Assembly (NCBI GenBank): GCA_963971405.1
Contig: OZ020484.1
Location: forward strand, 25,420,001 to 25,484,000
DNA: 64,000 nt
Source of the DNA: Psococerastis gibbosa
Taxonomy: Eukaryota; Arthropoda; Insecta; Psocodea; Psocidae
Reading direction: 5' to 3'
Positions within the stretch are counted from its first letter, which is position 1, and each line of letters begins with the position of its first letter. A program made the position numbers and the translations under genes. The notes below the pieces were generated by a model. That model searched no databases. It was given only the letters and a program-made list of their open reading frames with translations, and had not been told where the DNA came from. Positions 1 through 12,049 of the stretch are shown one piece after another.

Positions 1-796
1 TCTAGTCACGTCAGCCTTATTTAACTTTGGTTTAGTATAGTTAGTTAGTCTTGCATAATACAGCATATAGTCATCTTGCCCTATTAGCGATTAGGGATAG
101 TAGGTCTCTTATTTTCCAGTATGAATGTTAGTCAGTGTGAATGGAATTCTGTATATTATATATTTAGTGGGTTTCAACCTTGTTTAATAATTGATATCTT
201 CGATCTTCTGCTTACCTGGGTACACATAGTTAAGCTATTGCGCTACATTAGTTGTGCTATTCGCATATTTTTACTTAATCATTGCAACTTCAGTGCTTTG
301 AAGTTTAGTAACCTTATTCCTGGTAATAACAATATTCTAGATACATTTCTTATAATAATTGAATATAAATTGAACCATGCTTGACATAAGCCTCTTTTTA
401 TAATATAATTTCATATTTTAATAAAACTTGATTTAAAATAAATAATCTAATGGTCTAAACTTAATCTTTAATTAATTAATCTTTAATTGGCATCAATTTA
501 GCTAAATGCTTGCTCCTTAAGCGAGACTCTATTATACTTTTATACTTTTGATAATGTTTGATCGTTCATTACCTGGTAGGAGAGGAATAAGCCATTTATA
601 CGGTCGTACAATTATATCTATATATATATTCTTTGCATTATAATAAACTTAAATTTATTAAATCTGTATTCTCCTTTCCAAGATAGGGTTCCCTTCGGAT
701 CTAGTGCGATGGATGGTCTGGCTGTGTTGGCCTATTTTCTAACAAGCCCCTGCCAATACCCGACGAGAGCTGCCGGTGTGCTCAAGTGTGGTAACT
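1..796. other. AT-rich stretch, nothing identified
   Basis: AT-rich sequence with scattered TAAT-type runs and short open frames that start and stop without recognisable protein character. I see no gene, RNA gene or repeat family shared with the rest of the window before the LINE relic that follows. Confidence 0.5.
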
Positions 797-955
797 GGCC
801 CACAAACTAGGAGTGGCCCAATTACAAGAAGAACATTCTGGTTGAAAAATCTGAGGCAGTGGTTTGACAGGATCACGACTTCCTATTTCAGAGCAGCTGC
901 CGCCAAGTTCCAAATTGCTATGATGATTGCCAATCTTCGACAGAAGAGGCGTTAA
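797..955 (+). pseudogene. LINE ORF2 C-terminal relic
   Basis: An open frame of 52 codons ending in TAA reads GPQTRSGPITRRTFWLKNLR, then QWF, then AAAAKFQIAMMIANLR and a basic end. The pattern (basic stretch, WLKNLRxWF, FRAA, IAMMIANLR, stop) resembles the extreme C-terminus that I associate with insect non-LTR retrotransposon polyproteins. No reverse transcriptase motif is visible upstream and there is no start codon, so this is a 5'-truncated relic. Seen: the frame, its stop, and protein-like composition unlike the flanks. Inferred: LINE origin. Clade not assigned. Confidence 0.5.
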
Positions 956-2081
956 AAGAAGATGTTCGTGCTATGGCTGCAGTTTTGTATCAAATGGACC
1001 AGCCGTCTGTTGTCCGAGTTACTAGTTGGAATTGAAATAAAATGGGATTTGAATATTCGCTATAGGTATCTAAATGTCTAATGATCACATCAACGCCAAT
1101 ACAAAGGTTTGCTAATGACGAAGTCAGCAGCTAATCCAATCATCCAAAGCATTTCGCTCGTCATTGTATTGCAAATTGGTACTTTAATTTTCTATCTACC
1201 CATGTATCTATCTACCTATCTATCTATTAATGATTTAAGAAGACTGCAAAATATGAAGATGATAAAAAAAACTAGCCGCAATACCCTAATAACCTACTAT
1301 ACAGGTTTTGAATAAAAGAAGAAAGAAATCAAAGGGTTCCGAAACCCCTTAACTTTAAGTAGATATTCCGATAACCACAAAAGGAGTGAAGGGGCAAAGA
1401 AGAAATGTGGAAACAAACTCTTGAATTTCTAGTCATTATCGATTTATATTAGAAGCATGAAAGAGGAGATGGCTTTGAAAGTTCTAAAAGGTCAGAATTC
1501 AACTTTCAAACAAGTAGAAAACTGAAAACCGTGCATCTTATAAGGAAATACAATATTATTTCATACGAAGGCCTGACCTAGATGCCAGAATAGAAAAGTC
1601 TCAATGTAAACGGGAAAAATGTTCAAAAAAAATCTAATGTAAAGTTGTAGGCTTGGCAAAGTTTAGAACGTTGGTTTGGTTTTGAAACTAAATTCTTTCT
1701 ATTCGCTGACGCTGGCGTTTGAAAGTTTCTTTTCTTACTTCATATGACTGCTGCCTGAATTGAAATTACTCATGCATAAAGGTTTAAGAACGGTATAGTT
1801 GAATCAGCGATCAACTCAAAGACACCCTTGGAATATCACCTATTACATATTGCAATTTATTTATACTTATATTCCTAGGTACATACTGTATGTATATATA
1901 TATATATTAATTACTAATAATAGAGTAATATATATAACTTACACCAAAAAATGGTCAAGTATAGCCCAGCTGGAATAGCCCTAAACGGAAGGGCTAGATT
2001 CAAGACTCGGAATAAGGTGGAAAATTTTCCGCGTGGTCTGGGTCCACCCAACCCTATAATAATAATTATAATAATATTTTT
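956..2081. other. Unassigned stretch with simple repeats
   Basis: No gene recognised. It contains a (CTAT)n-like microsatellite near 1191-1228 and a (TA)n run near 1893-1907. A short hairpin-like segment near 1975-2000 (AGCCCT with AGGGCT) precedes the family B copy. Confidence 0.45.
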
Positions 2082-2320
2082 TGACCTAGGCCTACTTAAA
2101 GTGGCCCATGGGTCCCTTCTCCAATGCCAACGACCCCATGGCTTTCGGACATTATTTGTATTGTTTCTGTATGAATGTTTGGCCATTGGCAAACTCTTCG
2201 AATTCAACCTACACCGGCTACAAGCGATAATGGACACGCTGAGACAAGCTTACCATTGACGCAATGAAACAGATGAGGGCATGACTTAACCTAGTAAAGA
2301 AACGAGTCCTAATTAATTAC
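2082..2320 (+). repeat. Family B interspersed repeat, copy 1
   Basis: Shares an ordered set of blocks with eight other segments of this window: a 'gacctaggcctactta' block, 'gtggcccatgggtccc', 'ccaatgccaacgacccc', 'ggccattggcaaac', 'caacctacaccggctacaag', 'gataatggacacgctgagac' and 'gcaatgaaacag'. I see no TIRs, no tail and no long ORF, so the class is unknown. The other copies lie near 9.1, 11.2, 12.1, 12.9, 19.2, 31.0/32.3 and 46.4 kb in both orientations. Confidence 0.7.
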
Positions 2321-2721
2321 TAACAATTTGTTGTTATTTTCAGGACTAGGCTATCATTCCTTCGAAATATTCAATTCAAATTTTAAATACTTCTTAGCTC
2401 CCTGAAATAAAGTTTAGATGACATTTTGTATTAATAATGTTTTCAGCTGAAGCATTATTGCTGTCGGCAAATTCTCATTAGCAGGGCCAACAAAAGAAAG
2501 CGTGAAATAAAAATTATTTTGGCAAATTGCTCACCTTCGAGAAAAGAAGGCCTAACAATCATTTTGCCACTAGAGCAATATTTCAATGGTGAACTACTGC
2601 CGGCCTACTATGGCAATTATTTTTAATGTAATACATATTATATTAATATAATAAATAATATATATAATATTAATAAAGATATTCCTCATTAATTTATTGT
2701 TATAGCTCCTTCTCCTAAAAA

Positions 2722-3498
2722 CATGGGCGGAAAATGGGGGGTCCTGGAGGGGGGGGGGGGCTTAGCCCCCCAGGTCTGGCCAAGCCCCCCCCCCCCCTTA
2801 GGATCCTAAGTAACTATAAAATGTATACGTTTTGTCCCAGCCGTTAAGCGAATAAAAGCCTTAAATCCACAATTTTTTTTTATACGAAGTCGCTATGTTG
2901 GGTATATTTATGAAAAAATAATAACTTAAGTTTTAACAATATCTTCGTCTGTAAAATCTAGTCAATTATCCCGAAGAAATTCTCCGGGCCCCATTGTTTA
3001 GAGTATATTCTTGGCTTTTAAAATCTAGCTCTTACTGCTCTCAAAATGCGTAAGACTCCACTATTTCAGGCATATTTTTCAAAACTTTTCAACCGGAGGA
3101 GACCCCCGGACCCCCCTTGCCCAAATATTTTCATCGCCAGTATAATGAAATCTAAACGCTACTACTAACTATAAAAATGCGTACAATCCTACTATTGCAA
3201 GCCACATTTTAATGAAATTTCAGACGGACGCAGGGACTGGCACTGCAATAGCTCCCCTTCCCTTAGGAAAGCAGTTATATTCTTTGCGTCTAAAATCTAA
3301 GTGTTACTGCACTCAAAATGAGTAAAACCCCACCATTTCACTATGTCAGGACATGTTTATTTTTTTTGTTTTAATGAGAAGGGATGAAGGGCGAGGTAAA
3401 TCTGGTAAATTACAGATTACAGATTTACTGTTGTTTTTTTTAAATTTTTATTAGGGGTTTAGCCCCCCCCCCAGACTTTTTGAGATTTTCCGCCAGTG
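2722..3498. mobile_element. hAT-like non-autonomous element, family D copy 1
   Basis: Ends are inverted: 'catgggcggaaaat' on the left and 'attttccgccagtg' on the right. They are flanked by an exact 8-bp duplication CCTAAAAA (2714-2721 and 3499-3506). An 8-bp duplication and CA...TG ends are the hAT superfamily signature. The interior has oligo-G and oligo-C tracts close to both ends and several degenerate tandem units containing 'caaaatgcgtaa...cactatttcagg' followed by 'ccggaggagaccccc'. No transposase ORF is present, so the element depends on an autonomous relative. The same architecture recurs at 9816-10639. Confidence 0.8.
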
Positions 3499-3506
3499 CC
3501 TAAAAA

Positions 3507-5065
3507 AATTCCTTTTTGAAAAAGATGAAAAAGTTTAAAATGCAGACCTATTGTATAACGTAATATTTCACGAAAAAAAGTCATAGCTTAGTCATAGACT
3601 CATAGTCATAGTCCTAGATTATATTTTTACGTAACATGTCATTTAAGTTCTGACTGTCAACTTCCGAAGGTAACGGAAAGTCTCCCAAATTTTTTCATAT
3701 GCGGCCAGGGTCCTTTCAAAGGGGAGTTGATGGCTGGCTGATAAGATCAAAGACATTCTGCCGCTTTGCTGAGACGTTCAGGCGTTCATCCGTCCGCTTT
3801 GGCCTGTTCGCGCCGTTCTCACCTAATTATCCGCCTAATGATGTTTCTGCTGCAACGTCAATCACTTTGGACACCTTTAAAGTTTCAGTTGAAATTTTTT
3901 ATAGCTTGCTTGTAACTTTAATAACCTTTCATGTTTTCTCTGGGGTGATTTCATTGAATTTTTGTTCAGATTGCTGAGCAGAGCCTCTCTTGATATTTTT
4001 TCTGTAGTGTACAACTCTAAATATGCATTACATTGATTGGTCGGTGTCTACGGAATGGTCTAGTTGCTATATTTCTTCTTCTTTATCTACCTTGTTAGTA
4101 CCCCCTTCAGGGTATCAAGCGGCTCTCAATGCATATATCACTATCCCTGCCGTTCACACGTTTTTTTCTTGGGCACGGGTTTAACTTCAGAGGAACTTGT
4201 AACCAAATTTTATTGTAAGAATGGTAGTTAGGATATATTTATATATTACGTTGTTCTTTGGTAGTTAGGTAGGTTTCTTTTATAAATTTAAATTATTTAA
4301 TAAGAAGTTACAATAGGCTATAAACAGTAGGAATTTTTGTTGTTGTTGTTTTTTCGCTTTACATTATGTAATATTTATATACATAAGGGCTACGGCTGTG
4401 TGATGTAATAAAAAAATTTCTATTCTATTCTATAACTTTGGAACTAGCATAGCGCCAAGCCTTCGTATTTGAACTTGCTATGGTATAAATATGTAGACCT
4501 CCTGATTGTAGTAGATTCCGAACTACTTGGCTTTAGCCCCTCACATGAGTAATTATTTCTAATAAGACAGAAGTGATTAGCTGGCGGAATGGGACCCGTA
4601 ACTTCCCTTAAGAAAGTCGAGATTGTTATCCACTACTATACAGCCTTCACCAGCAACTCAACAACTGCCTCACACTATTACCAACTCCCATCAGACGAAC
4701 AAGTGTGACAAGTCTGGCAGGTAAACTGGCAATTTCAATCAAGTACCCGGTCATTGAATTTAACAGTATATAGGATGCACAATGTTTTAAAACAGGTCGT
4801 ACTACAGGTTGCAGAAAGTCAAGGACCGGTAAGAAGCACTGTGGTTCTACAAGCTATGCTGGCTGTGTGGCCCATGGCCTCTTTTGCTGTGCAAGCTATA
4901 CAATTATTTCTGTGCAAGCCTCAAAATGGCGTGCGACGAGACGGGGCAAAGCCCGTCACAAATAGAATAAGTTTAGTTAAAGTAAACTAGCATAATGTTC
5001 GAACTGTTGAATTGACTCATATTAAATTGGCAGTTGTACTCTTGCTATTTGTCCTTTCATATTGT
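3507..5065. other. Unassigned stretch, possible LINE 3' tail near 4430
   Basis: No gene recognised. At about 4405-4440 the sequence runs 'gtgatgtaataaaaaaattt' followed by (CTATT)n, which resembles a LINE 3' end: polyadenylation-like motif, A-run, then microsatellite. No coding relic precedes it in either orientation. The short frames at 3699-3977 and 4754-4990 have no recognisable protein content. Confidence 0.35.
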
Positions 5066-5265
5066 CAGGACATGTAGAGTAGGGATACAGACTCCAACTT
5101 GTTGGTTCGAGTCCCACACTTGCTACATTTTCTGGCCATGCTTCGGAGGGCATGTAAAACAGGCGGTCCTGAGTCTTTCTAGTTGAGTGTAAGAGAGGGC
5201 TTTATAGCCCTAACTCCGCTAGGTTGGCTTAGTAATAGAACAAAGAGTCAATATTTATTTATTTA
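5066..5265 (+). mobile_element. tRNA-derived SINE, family S copy 1
   Basis: A tRNA-like head carries a perfect RNA polymerase III B box, GGTTCGAGTCC, near 5104. The body runs 'ggccatgcttcggagggcat', 'gtaaaacaggcggtcctgag', 'gttgagtgtaagagagggct' and 'ggcttagtaatagaac', and ends in a (TTTA)n tail. This copy lacks the 15-base anticodon-arm segment present at 39.7 and 59.7 kb. In those copies the anticodon loop reads CTTTCAC, as in tRNA-Glu(UUC), which is my best guess for the parent tRNA. Other copies are at 39.5, 43.9, 59.6 and 60.7 kb, with a tail fragment at 10.4 kb. Confidence 0.85.
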
Positions 5266-6630
5266 TATTAGTCGTTTCATTGTTCTGTACAAGGTCGAAG
5301 CAACACTTGTAGTGAGTAGTCAGTCTACCTGCCAAGTGTGGGGTTCCTGCTATCTAACGGAATTCAAACTTACTCCCAAGCGCTTCACGCACACACTACC
5401 TAATCTGAAAAGTACTAACTAATAACTAATTTCAAAAGTACCCTTCGATGGGCAATTACATACCTATGAGCTGGTCCACACTCTACATGGGTTCTGCCCA
5501 ATGCTAATTGCGTGGAGGAAAGCCGAAACGTTGCGGGTTTCTCCCTACGTGCAGCCCCAACTTTCCTACTGGTAATAATCGGATTTCCCGTAAATTTGCA
5601 ATTTTCATCAGAATTCCCCCCTACCCCCTGTACCTCATCACACACCCTTTCTCTGGAAATAGTTCTCAAGAGGCGGTAATTCTGCGGGATGTCTATGGTA
5701 AAAGTTAGTAAAATAGCGCTAGACTGTTGCGTTTATTAAGTTATTTTGCGGGAGCACTTGCTTATTCAATGCTCTAATGGTGCCTCGATGTGAATGGGAA
5801 TTTAACTTCGCATGTCTACTGAATAGCAGAGTACCTATACAATATTATTACTGTATCACAATATTGCACCGTTTAGTTCTACCATTCGAGTTGAAAATGA
5901 GTGTAAAAAGCATCGTAGGCACTTTTATGTGACTTCTCTAAAAAATTCGATGAAATCACGCCCGAAAACTTGATACATTATTGCACTGTACAGTATTTAG
6001 GAGTCAACATCCTAAGCAACTTGATTTCTATGGCACATAAGAGATCATTCTTATTCAACCAGCTAAACCCGTATGTTTTTTAGATACATTTTTGGTGAAA
6101 CTTCAGAAGTTTTCATTAGGTGCGTTGTTTTAAGTATCGTTCGTCAGATCGAACCTAAATCACCGCTATAATAGGCTAAGACATAAAATTAACGTATTTT
6201 CCACTTTTCTTCTTTCAGGTAAGGAATTTCATTCTGCAGAAATACAGTAATTTGCCTGAGTTCGCTGAAAAAAGGTAACTTTACAAGTAACGTAATTATT
6301 TCATCTAATGTTTTTCAAAACTTTTAATTAGCTCAAACTTTCAAAAATCTTATGGCCAGATAATGAATGCTTTCTTCCATTACGATTGCTGCGGTAAGTT
6401 TCTAAATACGGCTTAAATCAATCCATGGATGCGAGAGTAAATGAACCTGAATAGTGTAAAACTCTAACAGCAGCCAATATTGATGCAGAGTCCTTACTCA
6501 AAACTGGAGTGGGTGCTGTTGAATCGCTTCAAGTGGGCCTTACAACCCTTATTACATCGAGCTGGAATAATAGGGTATTAGCCATGGGAGGCCTTCCAGT
6601 AACTGACTTTTTTTGTGGTCCTTTATTTGG
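5266..6630. other. Unassigned stretch
   Basis: No gene or shared repeat identified. Overlapping short frames on both strands near 5415-5708 are typical of chance. Confidence 0.4.
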
Positions 6631-7008
6631 GTGCCCATTCCATTGACCGGCTATTTCCAAAAACGGTGACGTGGTAGCAGACATTCAAGACTTAGGTGGC
6701 GTTTCCACCGACCTCGCATTGCAGAATTGACGGAAATGTTTATTTTCCTCTATGCCATAGTTAAAATTGATCAATGATCATACAGTAAAATCACAAACAA
6801 ACAAACTAAAATTAAAAAATGTCGTCATGGGATATGTTAAGTACAAACATTTTAATAGATTTCTATAAAAAGAAAAATTCTAATTTCCGTCAATGTCATT
6901 TGCATTCTGCAATGCAAGGTCGATGGAAACGCCACCTATGTCTTGAATGTCTGCTACCACGTCGCCGTTGTTGGAAATAGCCCTAGCCGGTCAATGGAAT
7001 GGGCGCCT
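6631..7008 (+). mobile_element. MITE with concentric TIRs, family A copy 1
   Basis: Two nested pairs of inverted repeats are visible. The outer pair is 'cccattccattgaccggcta' against its complement near 6985-7005, continuing through 'acggtgacgtggtagcagac'. The inner pair is 'ggtggcgtttccaccgacct' with 'gcattgcagaat' against its complement near 6890-6940. The core, with 'ttgatcaatgatca' and 'tcacaaacaaacaaact', is shared by copies at 29.4, 55.8 and 57.4 kb. The left inner arm is shortened (part of 'gcaaatgacatt' is missing). No ORF. The clearest copy (29.4 kb) has a TAA duplication, suggesting PIF/Harbinger mobilisation. Confidence 0.75.
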
Positions 7009-7109
7009 TACGTTATGTTCTACTTTTGATGTCACTACTTCCGCCCTATTCTATTTGCTCACATGAAATGACCCCAAATTGGGAATGAACGTTCCAAATA
7101 TTTCTTCGA

Positions 7110-7368
7110 TCGAATAAATGAGGAGCTTGGTTACAAACGTGGCCAACTCCATTTGTTTACAAAATGGGGTTTCGATCCGACCTTGCAGAAAATTTTAATG
7201 TCCACCTGCTCGTTGTAAAATAAAGTGACAAAAGCAGCCAGATTGCGCACAGAAGCGCTGAGAAGTTTAGGGTTAGCTATAAACTTAATGCAATTTTCAA
7301 CAGAAAATCCACTCTCCTGATAAATTCTACAACTTGGAGTTGGTCATGTTTGTAAACAGCCTCCTCAA
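7110..7368 (+). mobile_element. TIR MITE, family J copy 1
   Basis: About 260 bp with inverted ends: 'gaggagcttggttacaaacg' then 'tggccaactcca' on the left, and 'tggagttggtcatgtttgta' then 'aacagcctcctc' on the right. A copy in the opposite orientation lies at 34810-35057 and is collinear throughout. No ORF longer than chance. Superfamily not assigned because no clean target duplication is visible here. Confidence 0.75.
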
Positions 7369-8567
7369 ATATTGGAGATTGTAATCATTGTAGGCCTACG
7401 AATATTAAACTCCCGGACATGGCAGCATTAGTTGCGTTCACTATAAGTAAATAGAAAAAAGGCGGTTATTCTATCATACGCAAGTTTGTAGAACTGCTTC
7501 CTGATGCTTAGTCTTAGGCATACGTAACGTACACAAAACTCCAATGATAATACTATTAATTATATTAATTACCCTACAAACAAACATATTATGTGGCCGG
7601 CACTAATTAATTAAATTTCTCACTACACCTTCAATTCCCGTTATTTATTACACACCAAGTTCAATAACCATGGTTTTATTTTGTAGACTGTAATAATTTT
7701 TTTCCCTCTCCGATTGTCTTTTACTCCTTCCACGAAGATTTAAAGAGATCTCCATATCATCAACAATTTGATTGCTGTATGTCCCCATTAATTTTGTCTT
7801 AATGAATTACATAACGCAATTTAAACGCAATTGAAGTACTATAAATCAAATGTGAAGTCTATGAAAAAAACCAGACACGATCTACCACCCACGCGAGTAA
7901 AGACGCTTTTGAAGCCCATTAAAAATAGCGTTTATGGATTCAGTCAAATTTCTATTTCAGTCCACATTTTGTGATAGACAGCAGTAAGTGGCGGGTCACT
8001 AGTCAATCTCCAACGTTCATACATTCATACTGAAAGGGTACAATTAGCCTATTCGGATTCGCCTGAACAACAATTACTACTAGATTATAAACTAACATAT
8101 TTTGGGATTACCCAGTGTTATATCTACGGTGACTGGTGAGCTTCCTCTCAATACTCAAAGCATTACTCTGAAAATACGTGAACTCTGACTTATTGTACAG
8201 CTTGTTTATCATATTTTCCATGGCTGCAAATAACTGATGGAAACACATAGATGATTGCAAGTTGAATTGGGTCACTTGTGGTGAGCATATTACTCATGAG
8301 CGTCCTTCTTTGACATTTCCATCAATAAATTATTTCGCTATCCGGACATGGCGCTTTTTAATTCGATTCTAATTGGAAGCCGTGATTGGTTATTTGCTTG
8401 GGACGGTCCAGTTATACCTGCTCAATTTTGATGAGAGTGCATGCACTGTTTGCCTGCAGCGTTTGCAAAGTCTTTAAATAAACATGCAATCCTGTACATA
8501 TTCCCACATCGCCAATTATTATATCATGACCCGTCGGAATTCAAGTTTTAAGGGAAAATATTATAAG
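7369..8567. other. Unassigned stretch
   Basis: No gene or clear repeat. A short 'aaggcggttattct' near 7458 resembles the end of the family T MITE, but no partner is visible. Confidence 0.4.
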
Positions 8568-8753
8568 CAAGGCCGTAGCCAAGTGGGGGTTCATGGGGGT
8601 TCAACCCCTCCCCCGCCCCCCCCCCCCACCGAAATGAAATGGCTTGATACTAGATAGAATTTGATTTTGAGAGGAAAAATAAATACCACTATGTAATATC
8701 CAATGAAAATTCTACCCCCCCCCCCCCCGAAAAACATCCTGGCTACGACCTTG
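8568..8753. mobile_element. hAT-like MITE, family C copy 1
   Basis: Ends are 'caaggccgtagccaagtg' and 'catcctggctacgaccttg', imperfect inverted repeats starting CAAGG. They are flanked by ATTATAAG (8560-8567) and ATTCTAAG (8754-8761), a 7/8 match consistent with an aged 8-bp hAT duplication. Long C tracts sit inside both ends (near 8608 and 8716). Non-coding. The family has further members at 14.0, 22.5, 33.3, 35.3, 42.2 and 53.3 kb. Confidence 0.75.
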
Positions 8754-9111
8754 ATTCTAAGATATGAATTATTGTGAATAGAGTGAATGTTAAATCATTG
8801 GATTTTAAGGATTTTATGACAGTATTGCGGAAAGGTGCGGTTGCGGGAGCGGGTCTGTCGTAAAATAATCAGAGCTAATAATAAGATAATAGATAAGCTT
8901 GTCCGTGTTTACATTGGGCAAAGTACTGTATTTCCTTCTTATAAACCTTGTGAAGCATATCTTAAGGCGACCATTCCATTTGTCAATAATCCGTCATTTG
9001 TGCATTAAAAAGTGATGAGATGTTTGTTTTACGGAGACTATTATTTAGATCCTTAACTTATCTATTATAAATTAAGTTATAATATGGTAGAGACATCAAT
9101 AATAAACCTAC
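8754..9111. other. Half copy of family T MITE plus unassigned sequence
   Basis: At 8963-9025 'aaggcgaccattccatttgt' followed by 'caataatccgtcatttgtgc' matches one half of the short MITE at 17318-17440 in reverse orientation. The rest is unassigned. Confidence 0.5.
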
Positions 9112-9262
9112 TTGTAGTGTGGCACAATGAACCCTGCCCTGCCAACGAGCCCGCTTTTGTTTTCCAACATGATTGGCATTGTTTCTGAACTAATTAATTT
9201 CTAGCCATTGGCAAACTGGTTCAATGTCAATCCAATCGGATTACAAGTTATCCATATATATA
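9112..9262 (+). repeat. Family B repeat, copy 2 (diverged)
   Basis: Retains 'ctgccaacgagcccgc', 'gattggcattgtttct', 'tagccattggcaaactggtt' and 'caatgtcaatccaatcggat' in the family B order, with many substitutions, and stops short of the 3' blocks. Non-coding. Confidence 0.55.
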
Positions 9263-9807
9263 TATTTTAAATTTTACGATTCTACTTATATTATGTGGCT
9301 ATCATCAGGCATCCAATCTAAGGAAAAACGCGAAGAAAGCGGTGGTAACGCTATTAAAACTTTTCCATAAAAAACTTACTTTTGAGCAGCTCAGGCTTTT
9401 GTCAGGAAATTTTCAATTAAGTAAAAATGAGGCCGCCAAATTAGTTTTTTCTTGAAAAAGGGAAAATAACAATATATAAATTTAGCTTTTAAGGGTTGGT
9501 TGTTTCAGTTTCATATTACCTGAACTGGTTTTAAATTTTATTTTTTACTGCAATACTTTCGTCAGCTTATATGCAGTGTGCACCTACCTACCTACATGCC
9601 AATAAAAAAAATGCTAATATCTACAGTATTTTGTATTAATTTACTATGCAATTTATTAAAGATTTAGTTTATTCAAGTTGTAGATGATGCTTTCATAAAT
9701 CATATCATAAGATATTTCTAACTAATTTTTGGTGTTACAATTATTTTATGACTATTCCTCAATACTAAAATTTCACGGAATGTAAAATACATGGGAAAAT
9801 CTCAGCG
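9263..9807. other. AT-rich stretch, nothing identified
   Basis: Contains a short (TA)n run at about 9251 and poly-T/A-rich sequence; no gene or shared repeat. Confidence 0.4.
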
Positions 9808-9815
9808 CCAAAAAT

Positions 9816-10639
9816 CATTGGCGTAAATAGGGGCGTCCTGCTGCCCCCCCCCCCCCCAGGATTTCTGGTAACAAAGACGTTATGGAGGCTAAAGGCATAG
9901 TATCCACAATAATGAAAGGGAAATTAATTTTTAGTATGCTTATTTTACATTAAAAAATCTACATATTGACCAAGTACTTTCACAAAAAATGAATTACTCA
10001 AAATGCTTAAAACCCCAATACTTCAGAGCTATTTTTTCCAAATTTTTCCTCGGGGGAGACTCCCTGCCCCCTCAGTGGTAGGTTTATTCGTCTTTATAAT
10101 ATCTCAATTGTTCTGCTTGCAACCAGGATTTCTGGTGACAAAGACGCTATGGAGGCGAAAGGCTAATACAATCCACAATAACGAAAGTGAAATTAATTCT
10201 TGGTATGCTTACTTCACGTGAAAAACATCATGAAAAAAATCAACATGCTGACCAAATACATTCACAAGAGGAATATATTACTCAAAATGCTTAAAACCCC
10301 AATGTTTCAGACCTATTTTTTCAAAAAAATTCATCGGGGGAGACCCCCCGGCCCCCGCATTGGTAAGTTTGGTTGGCTTAGTAATAGAACATCAAAAGTC
10401 AAGATTTATTTTATTTATTTATTCGTCTGTAAAATCTCAACTGCGCTGCTTGCAAAATGCGTAAAACCTCCCAATATTCCTCATTTTTTTCTCCGGGGGA
10501 GACCTCTCTCTCCCCTTCTTTAGAGTAGAATATTCGGAAAACCTCACTAATTTGGGCGCATTTATCGATTTTTTTTCTCCGGGGGATCAAAGTCTAAAGC
10601 CCCCCCCCCCCCAAGAAATTTTGGGAATTTACGCCAATG
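9816..10639. mobile_element. hAT-like non-autonomous element, family D copy 2
   Basis: Inverted ends 'cattggcgtaaat' and 'atttacgccaatg' are flanked by an exact 8-bp duplication CCAAAAAT (9808-9815 and 10640-10647). This is an excellent hAT signature. C-rich tracts lie near both ends (9843 and 10598). The interior has at least three degenerate tandem units built around 'ctcaaaatgcttaaaacccc', a T-rich patch and 'ctcgggggagactccc'. The same unit occurs in the element at 2722-3498, so the internal tandem structure belongs to the family. A SINE tail fragment is embedded at 10369-10426. No transposase. Confidence 0.85.
10369..10426 (+). mobile_element. SINE family S 3'-tail fragment
   Basis: The segment 'ggttggcttagtaatagaac' followed by 'aaaagtcaag' and a (TTTA)n-like tail is the 3' end of the tRNA-derived SINE. 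It sits inside the family D element without the SINE body, so it is a severely 5'-truncated insertion or a captured fragment. Confidence 0.65.
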
Positions 10640-10647
10640 CCAAAAAT

Positions 10648-11205
10648 TTAAAATACCCATGATATTGTGTGCATAAAAAAGCCCACTATAACTTGAATAG
10701 ATTAAATTTTTAATAAATTGCGTAGTAAATTAATTAACAAATAAAAACTGACTGATTTTGATATGATTCAGGGGTCGCCAATATCCACGTCCCATATTCC
10801 CTTAAAGAAATATCCAATTATAGCCTATTAGCCTACAGGTGCTGTATTTTTCTTCAGTGAAGTGAAACAAAAAAAAATGTCTTGGTCTAAAAAAACTACT
10901 AAACATGATTAGGGTTCCTACTGAAATGTTTGAAGGCATGACAAATGGTCGACACTGGTGGAGTAATTGAGAAATTACTCCGTCAAAATTTATGAATCAT
11001 GGCCATGTTTAGTGTTGACGAATCTGAGACGGGCCGAAATTAGTGGGACTGAGTTGTCAGTCAGTCAGTAACCGTCCTCATGTAGTCAAATTGCCGGTAG
11101 TTATCAGCCATTTTGTGCCTCTCCTCATCCTCGTCTTAGCTGAACCATCCATCTATGTGACTGGGTCCAGTTCCACCATGCTTGGCTACAATAATTAGAG
11201 GCATA
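10648..11205. other. Unassigned stretch
   Basis: No gene or shared repeat identified. Confidence 0.4.
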
Positions 11206-11500
11206 TAATATTATAAAAATGTCCCGAAATACTTTTTATGGACCTAGGCCAACTTATAGTGGCCCATTGGTCCCTTGTCCATTGCCAGTGACCCCATGGA
11301 TTTTGGACATTATTTATATTGTTTCCGTATGAATTTTGGGCCAGTGGCAAACTGGTATATGTTGTCAATGTCAACCTACACCCGCTACAAGTGATAATGG
11401 ACAAGCTGAGACAAGCTTACCATTAACACAATGAAACAGGCGAAAGCAAGACTTAACCAAGTACAGATACGTGCCTTAATTAGTGGCAATTGTTTTTCCT
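11206..11500 (+). repeat. Family B repeat, copy 3 (most complete)
   Basis: The best-preserved copy. It runs from 'ggacctaggccaacttatag' through 'ccattgccagtgacccc', 'ttccgtatgaattt', 'ggccagtggcaaactggta', 'caacctacacccgctacaag', 'gataatggacaagctgagac' and 'gcgaaagcaagacttaacca' to 'cgtgccttaatta'. No TIR, tail or ORF is visible. It could be an internal fragment of a larger element. Confidence 0.7.
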
Positions 11501-12049
11501 TTTATGGGTGCTGTATTTTCCTCGGTTCTGTGATATAGCCAGAAATTTACAGCGAAACCGGTTATCTAATTTGTACGTTATTATCAGGGTTGCCACTGGC
11601 CAAGTGTCTTGAAGAAGAAAGAGTACTTGTCTCTCTGGTACCAAGGAGGGTCGTCAGGGGTTGTAGTAGACGTGTTCCTTTTTTTTGGAAAGTTGAATTA
11701 AAGGTGAAAGACTTCTTAAGGTGGCCTCCGCATGAAATAGGAATGTATATTTAAAACAATATCTTTAGCTTAGTAGCATTTTCCTAGAGAAAGTAGGCCT
11801 ACACACATTTATAAATTCAATTGTAAAATTATGATTATTTAAACTATTTTATTAAAAGGGGCTCATAATTCCTTAGGAAACCAAAAAATAGTTCATTTCC
11901 AGAAAAATTTGACGTCTGGTCTTCCTATTGTTTAGTATTAATGTAGTAGGCCTACAGTGGTTTTTTTCATGCTACTTAATTCGGCATTAAATTTATTTAT
12001 TTTTTAACTATAAAAGCTGACTCGTTCCCATACTTGTTAACACAGCCAA
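11501..12049. other. Unassigned stretch
   Basis: No gene or shared repeat identified. Confidence 0.4.
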
